A DNA stretch of 64,000 bases from Plantago ovata (lineage: Eukaryota > Streptophyta > Magnoliopsida > Lamiales > Plantaginaceae), in assembly GCA_028274465.1 (NCBI GenBank), contig CM051455.1, forward strand, positions 132,466,096-132,530,095. Reading direction: 5' to 3'. The notes under the pieces are model-generated. The model searched no databases. It had not been told where the DNA came from and saw only the letters and a program-made list of their open reading frames with translations. Shown here in pieces: positions 25,584 through 39,479 of this stretch (its first letter is position 1; each line of letters starts with the position of its first letter). Made by a program: the position numbers and the translations under genes.

Positions 25584-25838
25584 TTGAAGTCGAATTTTGG
25601 AACCATCTGCCTCCAACATGTCTACCGTGAAGTCAACATAACTGCAGATTACTTGTCGAAGATAGCTAGTGGCAGATTTCGAGTTGAAGTAGTAAGCATA
25701 ACTTCTGGTATAGATAGTGGTGCTGGACATGGGATATTTTTCCGTATCGGCGTACAAACTTTATTTTGCATGATCTATCTAGGGAGACCCGCCGACTTGT
25801 GTGAAAGGCCCCAAACCAAGCCTTGTATATATTTTAGT
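25584..25838 (+). pseudogene. Non-LTR retroelement RNase H-like remnant
   Basis: The frame contains LQHVYREVNITADYLSKIAS, which resembles the C-terminal RNase H motif (VYREGN..AD.LA) of plant LINE/RVT_3 proteins. The rest of the frame is not recognised. It lies in a segment (about 25462-26050) present in copy A of the duplication but absent from copy B, consistent with insertion into A or deletion from B. Confidence 0.45.
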
Positions 25839-25857
25839 TGAATAAAAGTGTACTACA

Positions 25858-25935
25858 ACTCCAACCAATAGGTCGGGGGTTCGAATCACCACGGGACTAA
25901 ATGGGAAACCATTATTGATCCTCGCTTAGCCGCTT
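25858..25935 (+). mobile_element. SINE-like fragment with B box and A-tail
   Basis: GTCGGGGGTTCGAATCACC resembles a pol III B box. It is followed by ACCATTATTGATCCTCGCTT and an A-run. The same 3' tail occurs at 16410-16445. No A box or TSD could be fixed. Confidence 0.45.
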
Positions 25936-26282
25936 AAAAAAAAAGTACTACTTCATCAAAAAAACTAAAGTAGATTCACCTCCTTGCCAAAAACACTAAA
26001 GTATTAGATTATGATGAAATGCTTTATGTTTTTCAAATTTGGAAGGTGAGATGTACTTAAGGAGAACCGGCCTGTCATTTTTCCTTCATAATCTTAGCGA
26101 TTTAGGGTCGGGTTTAGGTTGGTTTTTTGAGTTATCGGGTAGTCAAGTTCGGGTAATTGGTATTGGATACCCGAAATCAGGTACCTACCCATGAATACCC
26201 GAACATATCCGGTACACATAACCCAATTGCGCGACCCGCCCAACCCTATTTGAGTTGTAAAAGCCCAATTCTAGTAGAGTAA

Positions 26283-26639
26283 GTGAGTGTTTGCAAATGC
26301 TTAAAAAATCAATTTTTTGCTTTTGGAGTAGTAAAAGTAGTTTTTGAGTGTTTTATTTTACAACTTCTGCTGCAACTTCTCTTGAAAAAATCAGATAACT
26401 GCCAAAAGCTGAGAAGCATGTATATTGATGCTTCTACCTGCTTTTAGCAGTTCGTAATTTTTTAAAACAAAAATAAGTGATTTAATTGAGTTTACCAAAC
26501 ACTACGTCTTCTACTTCTGTGACTTTAAACTGCTTTTGGACTAAAATAGCAAACACCCATCAATTTTGATTAATTTTTTTTTTTAAATTTTAGCAAAAGT
26601 AGCACAAAAGTAATCCTAAAATCATTTGCAAACACTCAC
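26283..26639. mobile_element. Harbinger/Tourist-like MITE with TAA TSD
   Basis: Terminal inverted repeats GTGAGTGTTTGCAAATG and CATTTGCAAACACTCAC are flanked by TAA on both sides (26280-26282 and 26640-26642). The 357-bp AT-rich interior has no coding. The paralogous site near 29490-29510 lacks the element. A decayed relative is at 1185-1405. Confidence 0.87.
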
Positions 26640-26828
26640 TAAGTAATTCATTGGGAAAATTCGGCGTCTGTACCTGTATATCCCAGCCCCCAAATGTTAA
26701 CCTAGCTCCGTCCCCAAATGTACTACTGCTAGTAAGGTAATCTTTCAGCTCATTCTTGCGTTCTTTCATGTTCTTCTTGCTCGATTGATTTTGATTTTAA
26801 GGTGTTGGACCTATTTTCATCATTGTAA

Positions 26829-27017
26829 ATGGCTGCTATTGTTGCTGCACTTGCACGCAGATCTCTTACAATTAGTACTAGTAGTAGTAATAGTATTAGC
26901 CGCCGCTACTTGTTTAGCAACAACCATTCTACCCTCTTCTCCAAGTCCCCAACTTATTCTTGTCATTGTTATCATCACGTTCGATTGCTGTACTTGTCAA
27001 CTGAAAAGTTTCATTAG
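26829..27017 (+). pseudogene. mTERF gene 5' fragment (copy A)
   Basis: The frame MAAIVAALARRSLTISTSS ... RLLYLSTEK matches the first about 48 residues of the mTERF gene at 29763, and the upstream leader is shared as well (CTGCTAGTAAGGTAA, then GTGTTGGACCTATTTT). It breaks off at 27005-27017, where unrelated repeat sequence begins. The mTERF repeats are missing, so this is a truncated duplicate. Confidence 0.85.
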
Positions 27018-27480
27018 ATTCAACAACACAGATCCTAGTTTCATTAATTTCAGCAACACATGCTAGTTTCATTAATTTTTGTATATAAATTAGGAGATTA
27101 TTTGATTGGAATATTAGTTTCGGTATTAGTTTAATCAATTAATTAATTTTAGGTGAAATCATGTTGGTTATTAATTTTATTGTTAGTAATAATATATAAA
27201 ATATAATTAGTTACTAATTAATTAGAAGTTTAATTAGATGAATATAGAATGATAGTTAAATATAATTAGTTAGTAATTAACACTAATGGATGTTAAAACA
27301 CCATTAAAATTCATTTAGCGAGAAATTGGAATCCAGATCCACTTTAGAGAGATTTTTGTAGATTACATGATTAGATTTTATGGCATAAAAAAGTAGAATG
27401 ACATTTTTTGTAAAATGTTTTTTAAAATTAAGTGCTCTAGAGTGGTTGTTTTATGTAATTTTCTGATGATTTTTTTATTT
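27005..27480 (-). mobile_element. Repeat that truncates mTERF copy A
   Basis: The sequence contains AGTTTCATTAGATTCAACAAC and ATTAACACTAATGGATGTT. Its reverse complement matches the left part of the repeat block at 49290-49520 (TTTCTCGCT ... CATTAGTGTTAATTA ... AATGAAACT). Probably two copies of one transposon family in opposite orientation. Ends are not fixed. Confidence 0.55.
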
Positions 27481-28030
27481 TTTATTTTGTAATTTCAGTT
27501 TATTTGGGATTGTTCGCCACACTGGCTTAATGATGTTTTGAATTCAGACTCGTTGTCTAGGATTCGGCTCGTAAACTCTAACGCTTTTTAATTCTATGAA
27601 ATTATTTATCCTTTAAAAAAAAAACTTCAGATGCTAATAGCCTATGACAGGATCTGTAAATGATCACATGAACTTTTTTACTTCATTATCTATGAATTTC
27701 TTTATTTCCAATGTTATCATGATTCATGATAACTATCAAGAATAGAGTAGAATTTAATCCCTTTCTCTCACTATAAAAGTATAGTATCTCCACAAAGACT
27801 TTTACAATCTGAGATGCAATATATTATGAGGTTTTGAGTAAAACTTACCTTCATAATAAGGCCCAAAATAGCGTATATAAAATCTAGAATCTATTGCCCA
27901 ATTCAAGTTCACTGGCTCTAGTCTAACGTCTTTTAGCTTAACACTAAAGTATTAAGGGATATACGGAACTGTGGAGGGAGTCAACTTTACATTCTTCAAG
28001 ATATACGGAACTCGTGTTGAGTAGCTATGG
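27481..28030. other. AT-rich spacer between duplicated blocks
   Basis: No gene and no clear element seen. Short A- and T-runs only. Confidence 0.4.
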
Positions 28031-28332
28031 GCCGCTGGTCTTTGTGTTGAAGCTTAGTTATGAAATATAGAACGAAATTTTAGTTAATATGGTTATTGTT
28101 GATCTTGATGTCATGTATCTCTGTCACCATGGATGTAGACTTGCTTCAACTATGAAACCTTATTTCTTGCAAGATGCATTTAAGAGGAAGAATTCATTGA
28201 ATAGGAGTGGACTCAAATGACAGTTTGTTTAATCAAGTAGCTGCAGATTGATTACATTGCACAAACAAGTTAAATTTTTATTAAGAAACAGCAGGAATAC
28301 AGTGATTGAGTTTTAATTAACTATAGATTGTA

Positions 28333-28982
28333 GGATAAAATTGATCAAACCCCCTGAACTTTACTACAATTGAGACATTACCCCCTAACCTATTAAGTTT
28401 GAGACTTAACCCCTTCATCTATTTAAAGTGTTACGACATACCCCCTATATAATATTTTCCCTTTAATTTAATATTTTTCATTCAATTTAATATTTTCCCT
28501 AAAATTTAATATGTCAGTTGACTCCAATTAATCCAAATTCATACCGAAAAATAATTTTAAAAATTATATTATAAAAATATAAGATTTTACTTCTATCATA
28601 TAATGTAAGTTCAAATCTTATTTTTCCAATACAATTTATATTATAAAAGTGAAAAAAATAATATTTTCATTAATTGTACCGGAAAAATAATATTTGAACT
28701 TATATTATATTATATTATAAAAGTGAAAACCATATAGTTTCATATTAAAATTTTCAAATTAGTTTTTCGGTATGTATTATGATTAATTTGGAATCAAACG
28801 GAAATATTTAATTGAAGGGAAAATATTAAATTGAATGGAAAATATCAAATTGATAGTAAAATATTATATAGGGGGTATGTTGCAACACTTTATATAGATA
28901 AGGGGGTTAAGTCTCAAATTTAATAGGTTAGGGGGTAATGTCTCACTTGTAGTATAGGTTGGGGGGTTTGATCAATTTTTCC
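28333..28982. mobile_element. Foldback MULE (Mutator-like) with 9-bp TSD
   Basis: Termini GGATAAAATTGATCAAACCCC and, inverted, GGGGTTTGATCAATTTTTCC begin terminal repeats longer than 130 bp that contain the ACATTACCCCCTAACCTATT phrase on both arms; almost the whole 650 bp folds back. It is flanked by TAGATTGTA (28324-28332 and 28983-28991). The paralogous sequence at 25448-25456 (TAGACTGTA then TTAA) is an empty site. No transposase. Confidence 0.92.
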
Positions 28983-28993
28983 TAGATTGTATT

Positions 28994-29640
28994 AAAGTGC
29001 TTGAGGAGAACCGGCCTATCATTCTCCCTTCATGTTCTAGGTGATCTAGGTTTTTCTAGGATTCTAGCCTCTTGGGTTGGTTTTAGGTTGGTTTTTTGGG
29101 GAGACTTACGGGTCGGTGTCCAGATTCAAAATTTTAATAAAAAAATATCCGGATATTTTTTGATTAAAATAGGTGGTTTTTGGGATTGTGAAGGTACAAA
29201 AGTACCCCTCACTTTGACCACCACCAATGGACTTTAACCACCACGGAACTACCACACCACCCATGAACCTTTGACCACCATCGGAACCACCAAAGTCCAC
29301 CACCACCGTCGAGTAGTCAAGTTTGGGTAATTTGGTATCAGATATATACCCAAAAGCAGGTACCTATCCATTAATACATACCCGAACATATACGGTACCC
29401 ATAACCCAATTACACGACCCGTTTTGTGGCCCGAGAATTCTCAGCGATTATCGTGGCCCAATTTCGTAAAGCCCATCATAAGTTTGCAAATAGTAAGTAG
29501 TAATTCATTCAGAAACAACAATACCGGCGTCTGTAATTGTGAATCCCAGCCCTAAATGTTGTTAACCTAGCTCCGTCCCCAAAATTTTTCACATCGATCT
29601 CTCAAGATTCCATTTTTTCACAAACACATATACTGCTGCT
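28994..29640. other. Duplicated mTERF upstream region (copy B)
   Basis: GGAGAACCGGCC, GGTTGGTTTT and CAGGTACCTA phrases match 26053-26260. An extra segment at about 29100-29310 (GACCACCACCAATGG ... CCACCACCACC) is absent from copy A. No gene. Confidence 0.5.
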
Positions 29641-29762
29641 AGTAAGGTAAGCTTTCAACTCATTCTTGCTCCTCCTTTCATTGTTTGTTCCAGCAATGTA
29701 ATGTTGTTCTTGCTCGATTGATTTTGATTTTAAAGGTGTTGGACCTATTTTGATCATTGTAA

Positions 29763-30965
29763 ATGGCTGCTATTGTTGCTGCACTTGCACGCAGATCTCT
29801 TACAATTAGTACTAGTAGTAATAACAGTATTAGTCGCCACTACTTGTTTAGCAGCAACCATTCTACCTATTTTAATGTTCAATTGCTCTACTTGTCAACT
29901 GAAAGAGAAAGACCTCTTTTTACTGAAGATTACTTTATTGCCAAGTACAAATTCTCTCCCCAAATTGCTTCCAAACTTGCTTCTGTTTCAGCTCATGTGA
30001 AAAACCCACAAAATCCAGACTTGGTACTTTCATGCCTCAAAGAAAGAGGCTTTTCCAATGCCCACCTTGAGAGAGTGGTTAGGCATCACTCCGGTGTGCT
30101 TTCTATGTGTCCTGAGAGGAGTGTTAAGCCTAAATTTAAGATTTTCCACGATTTGGGACTCTCTGCTGCTGACGTCACTCAGTTAATTGCTCGTGATCCC
30201 AATATTCTGAAATATGAACCAAACAGGATCATCTCTTCACTCTCTGTCTACCGGCGCTTGTTGGGATCGAATGACCATGTTGTTAAACTCATAAAGAAAT
30301 GTGGCAGCTTGTTATATGCTGATCCTGAGAATACTATTTTGCCAAATATTCAATTCCTCAAGAGTTGTGGTGTACAAATGGAGCAGATTAATACCCTTAT
30401 ATATACGTATACTTATTTCTTCTTGCTAAGTCCAGAAAATATGAGAAGATGTGTTCGTAAGGCCGATGAGATGGGTGTGGATAGGACTTCCAAGATGTTC
30501 ATTTATGCTGCTTGGGCTGTTTGTACAATGTCTGATGAGAACTTGAAGCTCAAACTGAAGGCGTTCCAGGATTTGGGATTTACAGAAAATGACATTTTGA
30601 GACTGTTTAGAAGTTATCCCATTGTAATTGCTGTATCCACACGGAAGATGATGGAGGTGAAAGAGGTTCTACTTGAGACTGGGAAGTATGATATGTCGTG
30701 TATCATTAAATGGCCTACATCACTTATGATCAGTGTTGGAAAAAGGTATAAACCAAGGCTACAAGTTATGAAGGAGTTGGAAAGGAAGGGTCTAATCAGT
30801 AAATGGCCGTCTCTTTCAAGACTTTTCCGCGATACCGACAAGAGTTTCTTTGAGAAATTTGTTGCTCCTTATATAAATGAAGTAGGCGAAGATTTCATAG
30901 CAAAGACTGCTCAAAGTGGAAATCTAGGAAATGATACAGCCGGTTCGAAAACCACATTGAGATGA
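29763..30965 (+). CDS. Mitochondrial/plastid transcription termination factor family protein (mTERF)
   Basis: Intronless frame of 400 residues. Residues 1-45 are rich in Ala, Ser and Arg and lack acidics, as in an organelle-targeting peptide. From about residue 65 it shows consecutive mTERF repeats, for example DLGLSAADVTQLIARDPNIL and DLGFTENDILRLFRSYPIVI, with the recurring leucine/proline pattern. mTERFs bind nucleic acid and affect organellar transcription, splicing or translation. The upstream AGTAAGGTAAGC and TTTTAAAGGTGTTGG are conserved with copies A and C, suggesting a 5' UTR intron of about 90 nt. It is one of a tandem group: fragment 26829, intact 33627, pseudogene 35518. The C-terminal 220 residues are almost identical to those of 33627, whereas the N-terminal parts diverge. 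The target organelle and RNA or DNA are unknown. Confidence 0.92.
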   Translation: MAAIVAALARRSLTISTSSNNSISRHYLFSSNHSTYFNVQLLYLSTERERPLFTEDYFIAKYKFSPQIASKLASVSAHVKNPQNPDLVLSCLKERGFSNAHLERVVRHHSGVLSMCPERSVKPKFKIFHDLGLSAADVTQLIARDPNILKYEPNRIISSLSVYRRLLGSNDHVVKLIKKCGSLLYADPENTILPNIQFLKSCGVQMEQINTLIYTYTYFFLLSPENMRRCVRKADEMGVDRTSKMFIYAAWAVCTMSDENLKLKLKAFQDLGFTENDILRLFRSYPIVIAVSTRKMMEVKEVLLETGKYDMSCIIKWPTSLMISVGKRYKPRLQVMKELERKGLISKWPSLSRLFRDTDKSFFEKFVAPYINEVGEDFIAKTAQSGNLGNDTAGSKTTLR

Positions 30966-30999
30966 TATTTATGGCTGTGACAATTGTGGGAACTCCCAG

Positions 31000-33300
<2,301 letters not shown>

Positions 33301-33626
33301 TTTGTCATATTCGTAAATCCCAATTTCGTTCCCAGCCCCAAATGTTCTTAACCTAGCTAGCTCCGTCCTCCCAATTGCTCCAATCTCTCAACAAGATATG
33401 CCTGCCTGCTGCCATTTTTATGTTATGTACTGCTTCTAGTAAGGTAAGTGCACAATGATTTAAGCGCTTCTTTCAGCTCATTCTTGCTTCTTCATTGTTT
33501 ATTATTCTAGGCTATAGCCAATGGTTCTTGCTTGTTTGATTCTGATTTGAAGCTATGTACATATTCCAAGTTTCCAACATATATCTTTACTTTGTTTAAT
33601 CATCATCCATTAATTCATCATACTTT

Positions 33627-34877
33627 ATGGCTGCTGCTGTTTTTGTTGTCCCTGCTGCACTTGTTCATAGACCACCTCTCACAACTAGTAGTAATAATAC
33701 TAATACTAGCTTCTATCCGTTTCGCAACAACCTTTGTCCTCTCTTTTGCAAATCCTATAATAATTCTGATGCTCAATCGCTTCCCCTGTCAACTCAAAAA
33801 TCACCTTCAAACACTACTACTCCTCTCCTGTTTACTGAAGATTTCTTTATTGCCAAATACAACTTTTCTCCTGAAATTGCTTCCAGACTTGCTTCGGTTT
33901 CAGCTACTATGAAAAAACCCCAAAATCCAGATTTATTCCTTTCATTCCTTAAACAAACTGGCTTTTCCATTTCCCATTTGGAGAGAGTGGTTAGACATTA
34001 TCCAAAGTTGCTTTCGACGTGTCCTGAGAGGAGTGTTAAGCCTAAACTCAAGATTTTCCTCGATTTGGGCTTCTCTGCTGCTGAGGTCACTGAGATAATT
34101 GCACGCAATCCCACTCTTTTGTGTTGTAAACCAGAGAGGATCATCAACTCACTCTCTGTGTTCAAGCGCTTGTTGGGGTCAAATGACAATGTTGTTAAAC
34201 TCATAAAGAAATGTGGCAGCTTGTTATATGCTGATCCTGAGAATACTATTTTGCCAAATATGCAATTCCTCAAGAGTTGTGGCGTACAAATGGAGCAGAT
34301 TAATAGCCTTATATATACGTATTCTAATTTCTTCTTTCTAAGTCAAGAAAATATGAGAAGATGTGTTCGTAAGGCCGATGAGATGGGTGCGGATAGGACT
34401 TCCAAGATGTTCATTTATGCTGCTTCGGCTGTTAGTAGGATGTCCGATGAAACTTTGAAGATCAAACTTAAGAGCTTCAAGGATTTGGGATTTACAGAAG
34501 ATGACATTTTGAGACTGTTTAGTAGTTATCCTATGGTAATTACTGTATCCACATGGAAGATAAAGGAGGTAATAGAGGTTCTACTTGAGACAGGGAAGTA
34601 TGATATGTCGTGCATCATTAAATGGCCTATATCACTTATGACCAGTGTTGGAAAGAGGTATAAACCAAGGCTACAGGTTTTGAAGGAGTTGGAAAGGAAG
34701 GGTCTAATCAGTAAATGGCCGTCTCTTTCAAGACTTTGCCGCAATACCGACAAGAGTTTCTTTGAGAAATTTGTTGCTCCTTATATAAATGAAGTAGGCG
34801 AAGATTTCATAGCAAAGACTGCTCAGAGTGGAAAACTAGGAAATGGCACAGCCGGTTTGAAAACCACACTGAGATGA
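33627..34877 (+). CDS. mTERF family protein (second tandem copy)
   Basis: Intronless frame of 416 residues, paralogue of 29763. Residues 1-60 form a Ser/Thr/Asn-rich, probable organelle-targeting region that differs from the paralogue. Residues about 70-390 contain the mTERF repeats (DLGFSAAEVTEIIARNPTLL, DLGFTEDDILRLFSSYPMVI). The conserved core GCGSLLYADPENTILPN and the C-terminal EFVAPYINEVGEDFIAKTAQ-like region are shared with the neighbour at near identity. A donor-like AGTAAGGTAAGTG at 33438 and an acceptor-like TGATTTGAAG near 33551 suggest the same 5' UTR intron. Start is the first Met of the targeting region. An organelle nucleic-acid-binding role is inferred from the family only. 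Confidence 0.92.
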   Translation: MAAAVFVVPAALVHRPPLTTSSNNTNTSFYPFRNNLCPLFCKSYNNSDAQSLPLSTQKSPSNTTTPLLFTEDFFIAKYNFSPEIASRLASVSATMKKPQNPDLFLSFLKQTGFSISHLERVVRHYPKLLSTCPERSVKPKLKIFLDLGFSAAEVTEIIARNPTLLCCKPERIINSLSVFKRLLGSNDNVVKLIKKCGSLLYADPENTILPNMQFLKSCGVQMEQINSLIYTYSNFFFLSQENMRRCVRKADEMGADRTSKMFIYAASAVSRMSDETLKIKLKSFKDLGFTEDDILRLFSSYPMVITVSTWKIKEVIEVLLETGKYDMSCIIKWPISLMTSVGKRYKPRLQVLKELERKGLISKWPSLSRLCRNTDKSFFEKFVAPYINEVGEDFIAKTAQSGKLGNGTAGLKTTLR

Positions 34878-35517
34878 TATTTATGGCTGTGACAATTGTG
34901 GGAGCTCCCAGTTATGATTCAGTACCAGTGGAACAAGGTATTTAGTTGCAGTGTGCACTTATTATAACATCAACTTCATTTTTGTTCACAGCTTCCTTTT
35001 AACTTTTCTTAGTTTGTTGCTTGGGTGGAATCCTTTGGATTTGAAATAGAGAGTAGATTTGTTTGCATTTAAACTCATGGTGCTCTTGGCTTATATTACC
35101 TGAATCCCAGAGTAAATTCAGTCATGCTGCAAATTAGCATTTTAATAGCCATTTTGTTGCTGAACTTGTCCGCAGATCTGTTACTACTACTAGTCCATTG
35201 TTTTGCAAATCCCCTTATTTATTTATGTTTTTATTATACTTGATGTGTTACTACTACCAAACATTTGATTGACATTTTGAACATAGAACACACAGAATAA
35301 TGGTGGTTCAGTCAGCCACGAAGCACACGACTACATGATTGGCAGCCTATATACTTGCATGCATAGATGACTAGTGCATATATGATTGCATAGATGACTA
35401 GTGCATATATGATTGAACAACAAATCCAATCAAACAAATTGTGCAACTAATTCGAGGTCGTGTTTAGTCTGTCAACTCTCAAGCTAAGTTAAGCTAAGCT
35501 CATTTCTTTCCTCGGAT

Positions 35518-36234
35518 AGCGCTTGTTGGGGTCAAATGACAATGTTATTTAAATCATCAAGAAATGTCGCACCTTGTTATATGTGGATCAAGAGAAAACT
35601 ATTTTGCCTAATATTGAATTCCACAAGACCTGTGGCATACCGATTGACCAGATTAATAGCCTCATATGTACTTTTCCTCATTTCTTCTTGCAAAGTCCAG
35701 AAAATATGAGAATATGTGTTCGTAAGGCCGATGAGATGGGTGTGGATAGGACTTCTAAGATGTTCATTTATGCTGTTCGGGCTGTCAGTATGATGTCTGA
35801 TGAGACTTTGAAGCTCAAACTGAAGACATTCCAGGATTTGGGCTTTTCTCAAGATGACATTTTGAGTGTTTAGGACTGCACCAGTGGTAATTGGTGTATC
35901 CACGCGGAAGATAAAGGAGGTAATAGAGATCTACTTGAGACTGGCAAGTATGACATGTCCTGTATTATTAAGAATCCTACATCATTGACTAACAGTGTTG
36001 AAAAGAGGTATAAACCATGACTGGAGGTTTTGAAGGCTTTGAAAAGGAAGGGTCTCTAATCAGTAAATGGCCGCCTCTTTCAACACTTTCCTGCATTATT
36101 GACAAGAGGTTTTTTTAGAGATTTGTTGCTCCTAATATAAATGAAGTCAGTGAAGAATTCATAGCAAACACTGGCGCGAGTGGAAAGCCAGAAACGCTGA
36201 AACAACAACCAGTTTGAAACCGAGACGAGATGAT
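35518..36234 (+). pseudogene. 5'-truncated mTERF pseudogene (copy D)
   Basis: Homology begins abruptly at GCGCTTGTTGGGGTCAAATG, the middle of the mTERF gene. The longest open part (35574-35873) encodes MLYVDQEKTILPN ... VRKADEMGVDRTSKMFIYAV. Before it VVKLIKK is broken by TAA. After it, shifts and stops interrupt FSSYP, the KYKP region (TATAAACCATGA) and the C-terminus. The 3' flank GAGATGATATGTATGGATGT still matches the neighbours. Not expected to make a functional protein. Confidence 0.9.
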
Positions 36235-36239
36235 ATGTA

Positions 36240-37298
36240 TGGATGTGACATGTGTGGGTGCTCCAAGCTGTTTTGGTAATTGAGCTCTCATTATTTTGAT
36301 GCCACTGTTTCATTGTTCGATGCGTGCAAGTCAATAGCAATTTTTCTTTTTCCTGATTTTTCTGTGTTGGCTAAAATGTTAAGTTGTTCCTAAATCCTAA
36401 TGGTCAGGCTGATATGGTCTTGTCTTATCAGATAATTATGCTAAATATATATCATCCTTAATTGCTTCACCTTACACACTGTCATGTATATCTTGCCAGT
36501 AACAATTTCAAGCGTCTACAGGAAGACCAACTGATGAAATTATAACGCTTGTGATATTTGAAAATATTCCTTCTCTATATCATGAGTACTACACTACTAC
36601 TTACATAAATTTTCTATCGATTGTTGGCGTTGTTAGAAAATTTTCTTGTGTGACTTTCATGTTTTGGCGTCTGTCTAGATGCTTGCTGCAAATGAGATCA
36701 GATAGATTTACCGAGACAACTTGGTGAAGTGGAAGTGTGCAACTCTTTAATAGCGGGCTTCATGTAAGTGGTACTGCATAATAAGCAGAGGTGTGTATCT
36801 CTAGATAGTTTTCGAGAGAATCGAGTTTGTGAGCACACTGGGTATTTGTTGCTCTTGTGCTATTTCTCATTCAATGTTTGTGTTCCCTGCTCAAGTAGTT
36901 TTGCAGTACTTCACCAAATGACATTTGAACAAATTATTAGCTGCACTGTACTCTACCAGTCATTCCTCAAACCTTTGTGGTCACTGGTCAGGTTATCATT
37001 CCTAACCCGAATGGGGGCATCAAGGTTATTGGACTCCGGCCCTGTTCGTTTGATCAGGTAATAGTAATTACATTAAGATTGGAGGTAATAGTAATAGTAG
37101 GAGGTAATAGTAATTACATTTAAATTGAATCCAAATATGCAGAAACATTTTCTAAAACAAAAAACCAAAAATTCTGAAATACAACTAAAGTGTCTCCTTG
37201 GAGTGTACATAGCATATCAAATCACAAGAACACATAGAACAGAGCATATATGGAACAGAACTGATGTTTTTTATCATAAAGAGCAGATAACCTATCAA
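36240..37298. other. Intergenic region
   Basis: No gene recognised. GGCCCTGTTCGTTTGATCAGG at 37038 resembles a TIR-element end and is followed by repeats of GGTAATAGTAATTACATT. No partner terminus is visible. The last about 170 bases could be the former 3' UTR of the eIF5B copy. Confidence 0.4.
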
Positions 37299-39264
37299 TT
37301 AAGGTATCTTGAAGAGCTTTTTCAGTTTAAAGAGCAGTGCCTTCTCTTCTTTGATGATGGTCTTTCGCGTAATGCCGTTTCAGCGCATCAAGGGAGTTCC
37401 TAGAGATTTTATTCACAAGCTCATCCTCCATCTCAAAATGTCTCCCAAACTGCTGCTCCTCAGAATTACTGGCAGTGATCTTAATGGCAACTTTCTGACC
37501 TTTCTTGGCGAAATTAACCTGATTATGATTATTCTCAATGGAGGCTATTCGGCCAATTTGGATGAACTTCCTTTGTGGAACACATATAGGAGTGCCAACC
37601 TTAGCAGTCCCTTCAAGTACATCAACCCCCAGGACAATAGGATCCTTTGTATTGAAGACATGATTCGGCATGATCTTGAGAACACAAGGAAACACTGCTT
37701 CGTCTGTGGATTGTTTCTTCTCTTCCTCCGTGATTTTATCTATATAAGCCTTAAATTGATCAAATAGGTGGAAAATAATGTCAGCAGAGAATATGTTCAC
37801 GCCAAGTTCGTCAGCAAGTTTACGAGCATCTGGTGTTACTTTCACATCGAATGCTAATATTGTCCCGTACTCCTTTTTCTTCTCAAGCATAACACTCGCC
37901 TTCATCACATCCTTCTTGTGTACGGGGCCTATGCTAATGCCGCTGACAGGTATGCCAACTGCAGGAGACTTTAAGAACTCCAGTAATGCTTCTAATGACC
38001 CAATAGCAGATGTTTGAACATAAACCCCAACACCACTTTTATCGATACGACTCATTACTGACTTCATATCTTCCATAGCTAAGTCCTTGATATCATCTAT
38101 GTCGTCATCAGGCCCTACTACATACAGACTTGTGCCTGCAATCGCATGCTGAAGGCCCTGTGCGGTGATCTTTATTCCCTGGGCAGCCTTGATCTCTTTA
38201 TGATGCAAGTAAGTTCCCTTCACTCGGAGCTCTTTCATAGGATGGGGTATCAACAGTGCTCTGATTGAAATTACAATTGGCCCCTGCAAGCCACAAACAA
38301 CTATTTGATCTCCTTCGTGAAGCACACCATTAACCAACACCACGTCTATGGTTGTTCCGTGTCCTTCCATAACTTTAACCTCCAAAAACGAACACTGCAC
38401 TTCATTGCTGAATGTAAGTCTTTCAATCGTCTTCTTCTGAGTCCACTGAGCAAGTAGTAATAGTAAATCAGGAATGCCTTCACCACTTATAGCGCTTGTT
38501 GGGACGATGCTAAAAGTCTCCCCCATCTCTTGGTTCTTGTAATACAACTCTGTATTCAGCCCCTGCATCTTGAATTCTGTGATGATCTCAGTGAGCCTCC
38601 TGTTAAACTCATTCTGAACATCTTTTGACTGCTGCTTCATTGCCTTGTTAATTGGTGCATTTTTACAGGTTTTCCATCCATAAAGTCTGTCCACTTTATT
38701 CAAGGCAACTATGAATTCAGTATCTCTCATCCTCAAAAGATTGAGGGATTCAACGGTCTGCGGTTCCAATCCGTGCATTATATCAACGACCAAAATTGCA
38801 ATGTCACATAACCCCGACCCACGAGACCGTAGATTGGTGAAAGACTCGTGTCCGGAGTGTCAATGACTAAAAGACCCGGGACATTCAGTGTCGCATCAGC
38901 TTTCAGTTCCTTGGTTCGATCACTTATGTTCTTAGCAGGGAAATATGTTGCTCCGATTTGCTGAGTAATTCCACCAGCTTCACCTCCTTGGACATTGGTA
39001 CCTCTAATGCAATCAAGAAACTTTGTCTTGCCAGTATCAACATGGCCCATAATACAACATATTGGCGAGCGAAGATTTTGTCCACTCTCAGTCGGAGCAC
39101 CACTGGATTTAGTTGCAGCCTTAGCATTCGACCTATGATGCACTACTGGGGCAATTTTCTCGCAATAATCAGTAGGCTTGGTTGCAACTGTAAGAATGTG
39201 AATCGATTCTTTGTCATAGGTGGAGGAGGTAGCGGCGCCAGTCATGGTGGTCAGCCGAAGAAGA

Positions 39265-39427
39265 AGGAGAGGGATATAGTATATATATGTACGGCAAGGA
39301 GGCAGGAGGAGGGAGAGCATATATATGTACGGCAAGGAGGAGTATATATATGTATGGCAAGGAGGCAGGAGGAGTATATATATGTACGGCAAGGATACGG
39401 CAAGGAGGCAGGAGGAGTATATAGACG
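39265..39427. repeat. Minisatellite TATATATGTACGGCAAGGAGG
   Basis: Four to five irregular units of about 30-40 bp built from TATATATGTACGGCAAGG and AGGCAGGAGGAG. The right arm (40770-40815) has a single unit, so the array expanded after the arms formed. Confidence 0.85.
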
Positions 39428-39479
39428 TAGGAATGCCGGTTCTTTCTTTTGACGTCGTGAGGACAGAAAGAAATAGAGA

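Noticed and set aside
29106-29306. Minus frame with GG-rich repeats as a glycine-rich protein
   Set aside because: Translation of a simple CCACCA repeat tract in an intergenic insertion.
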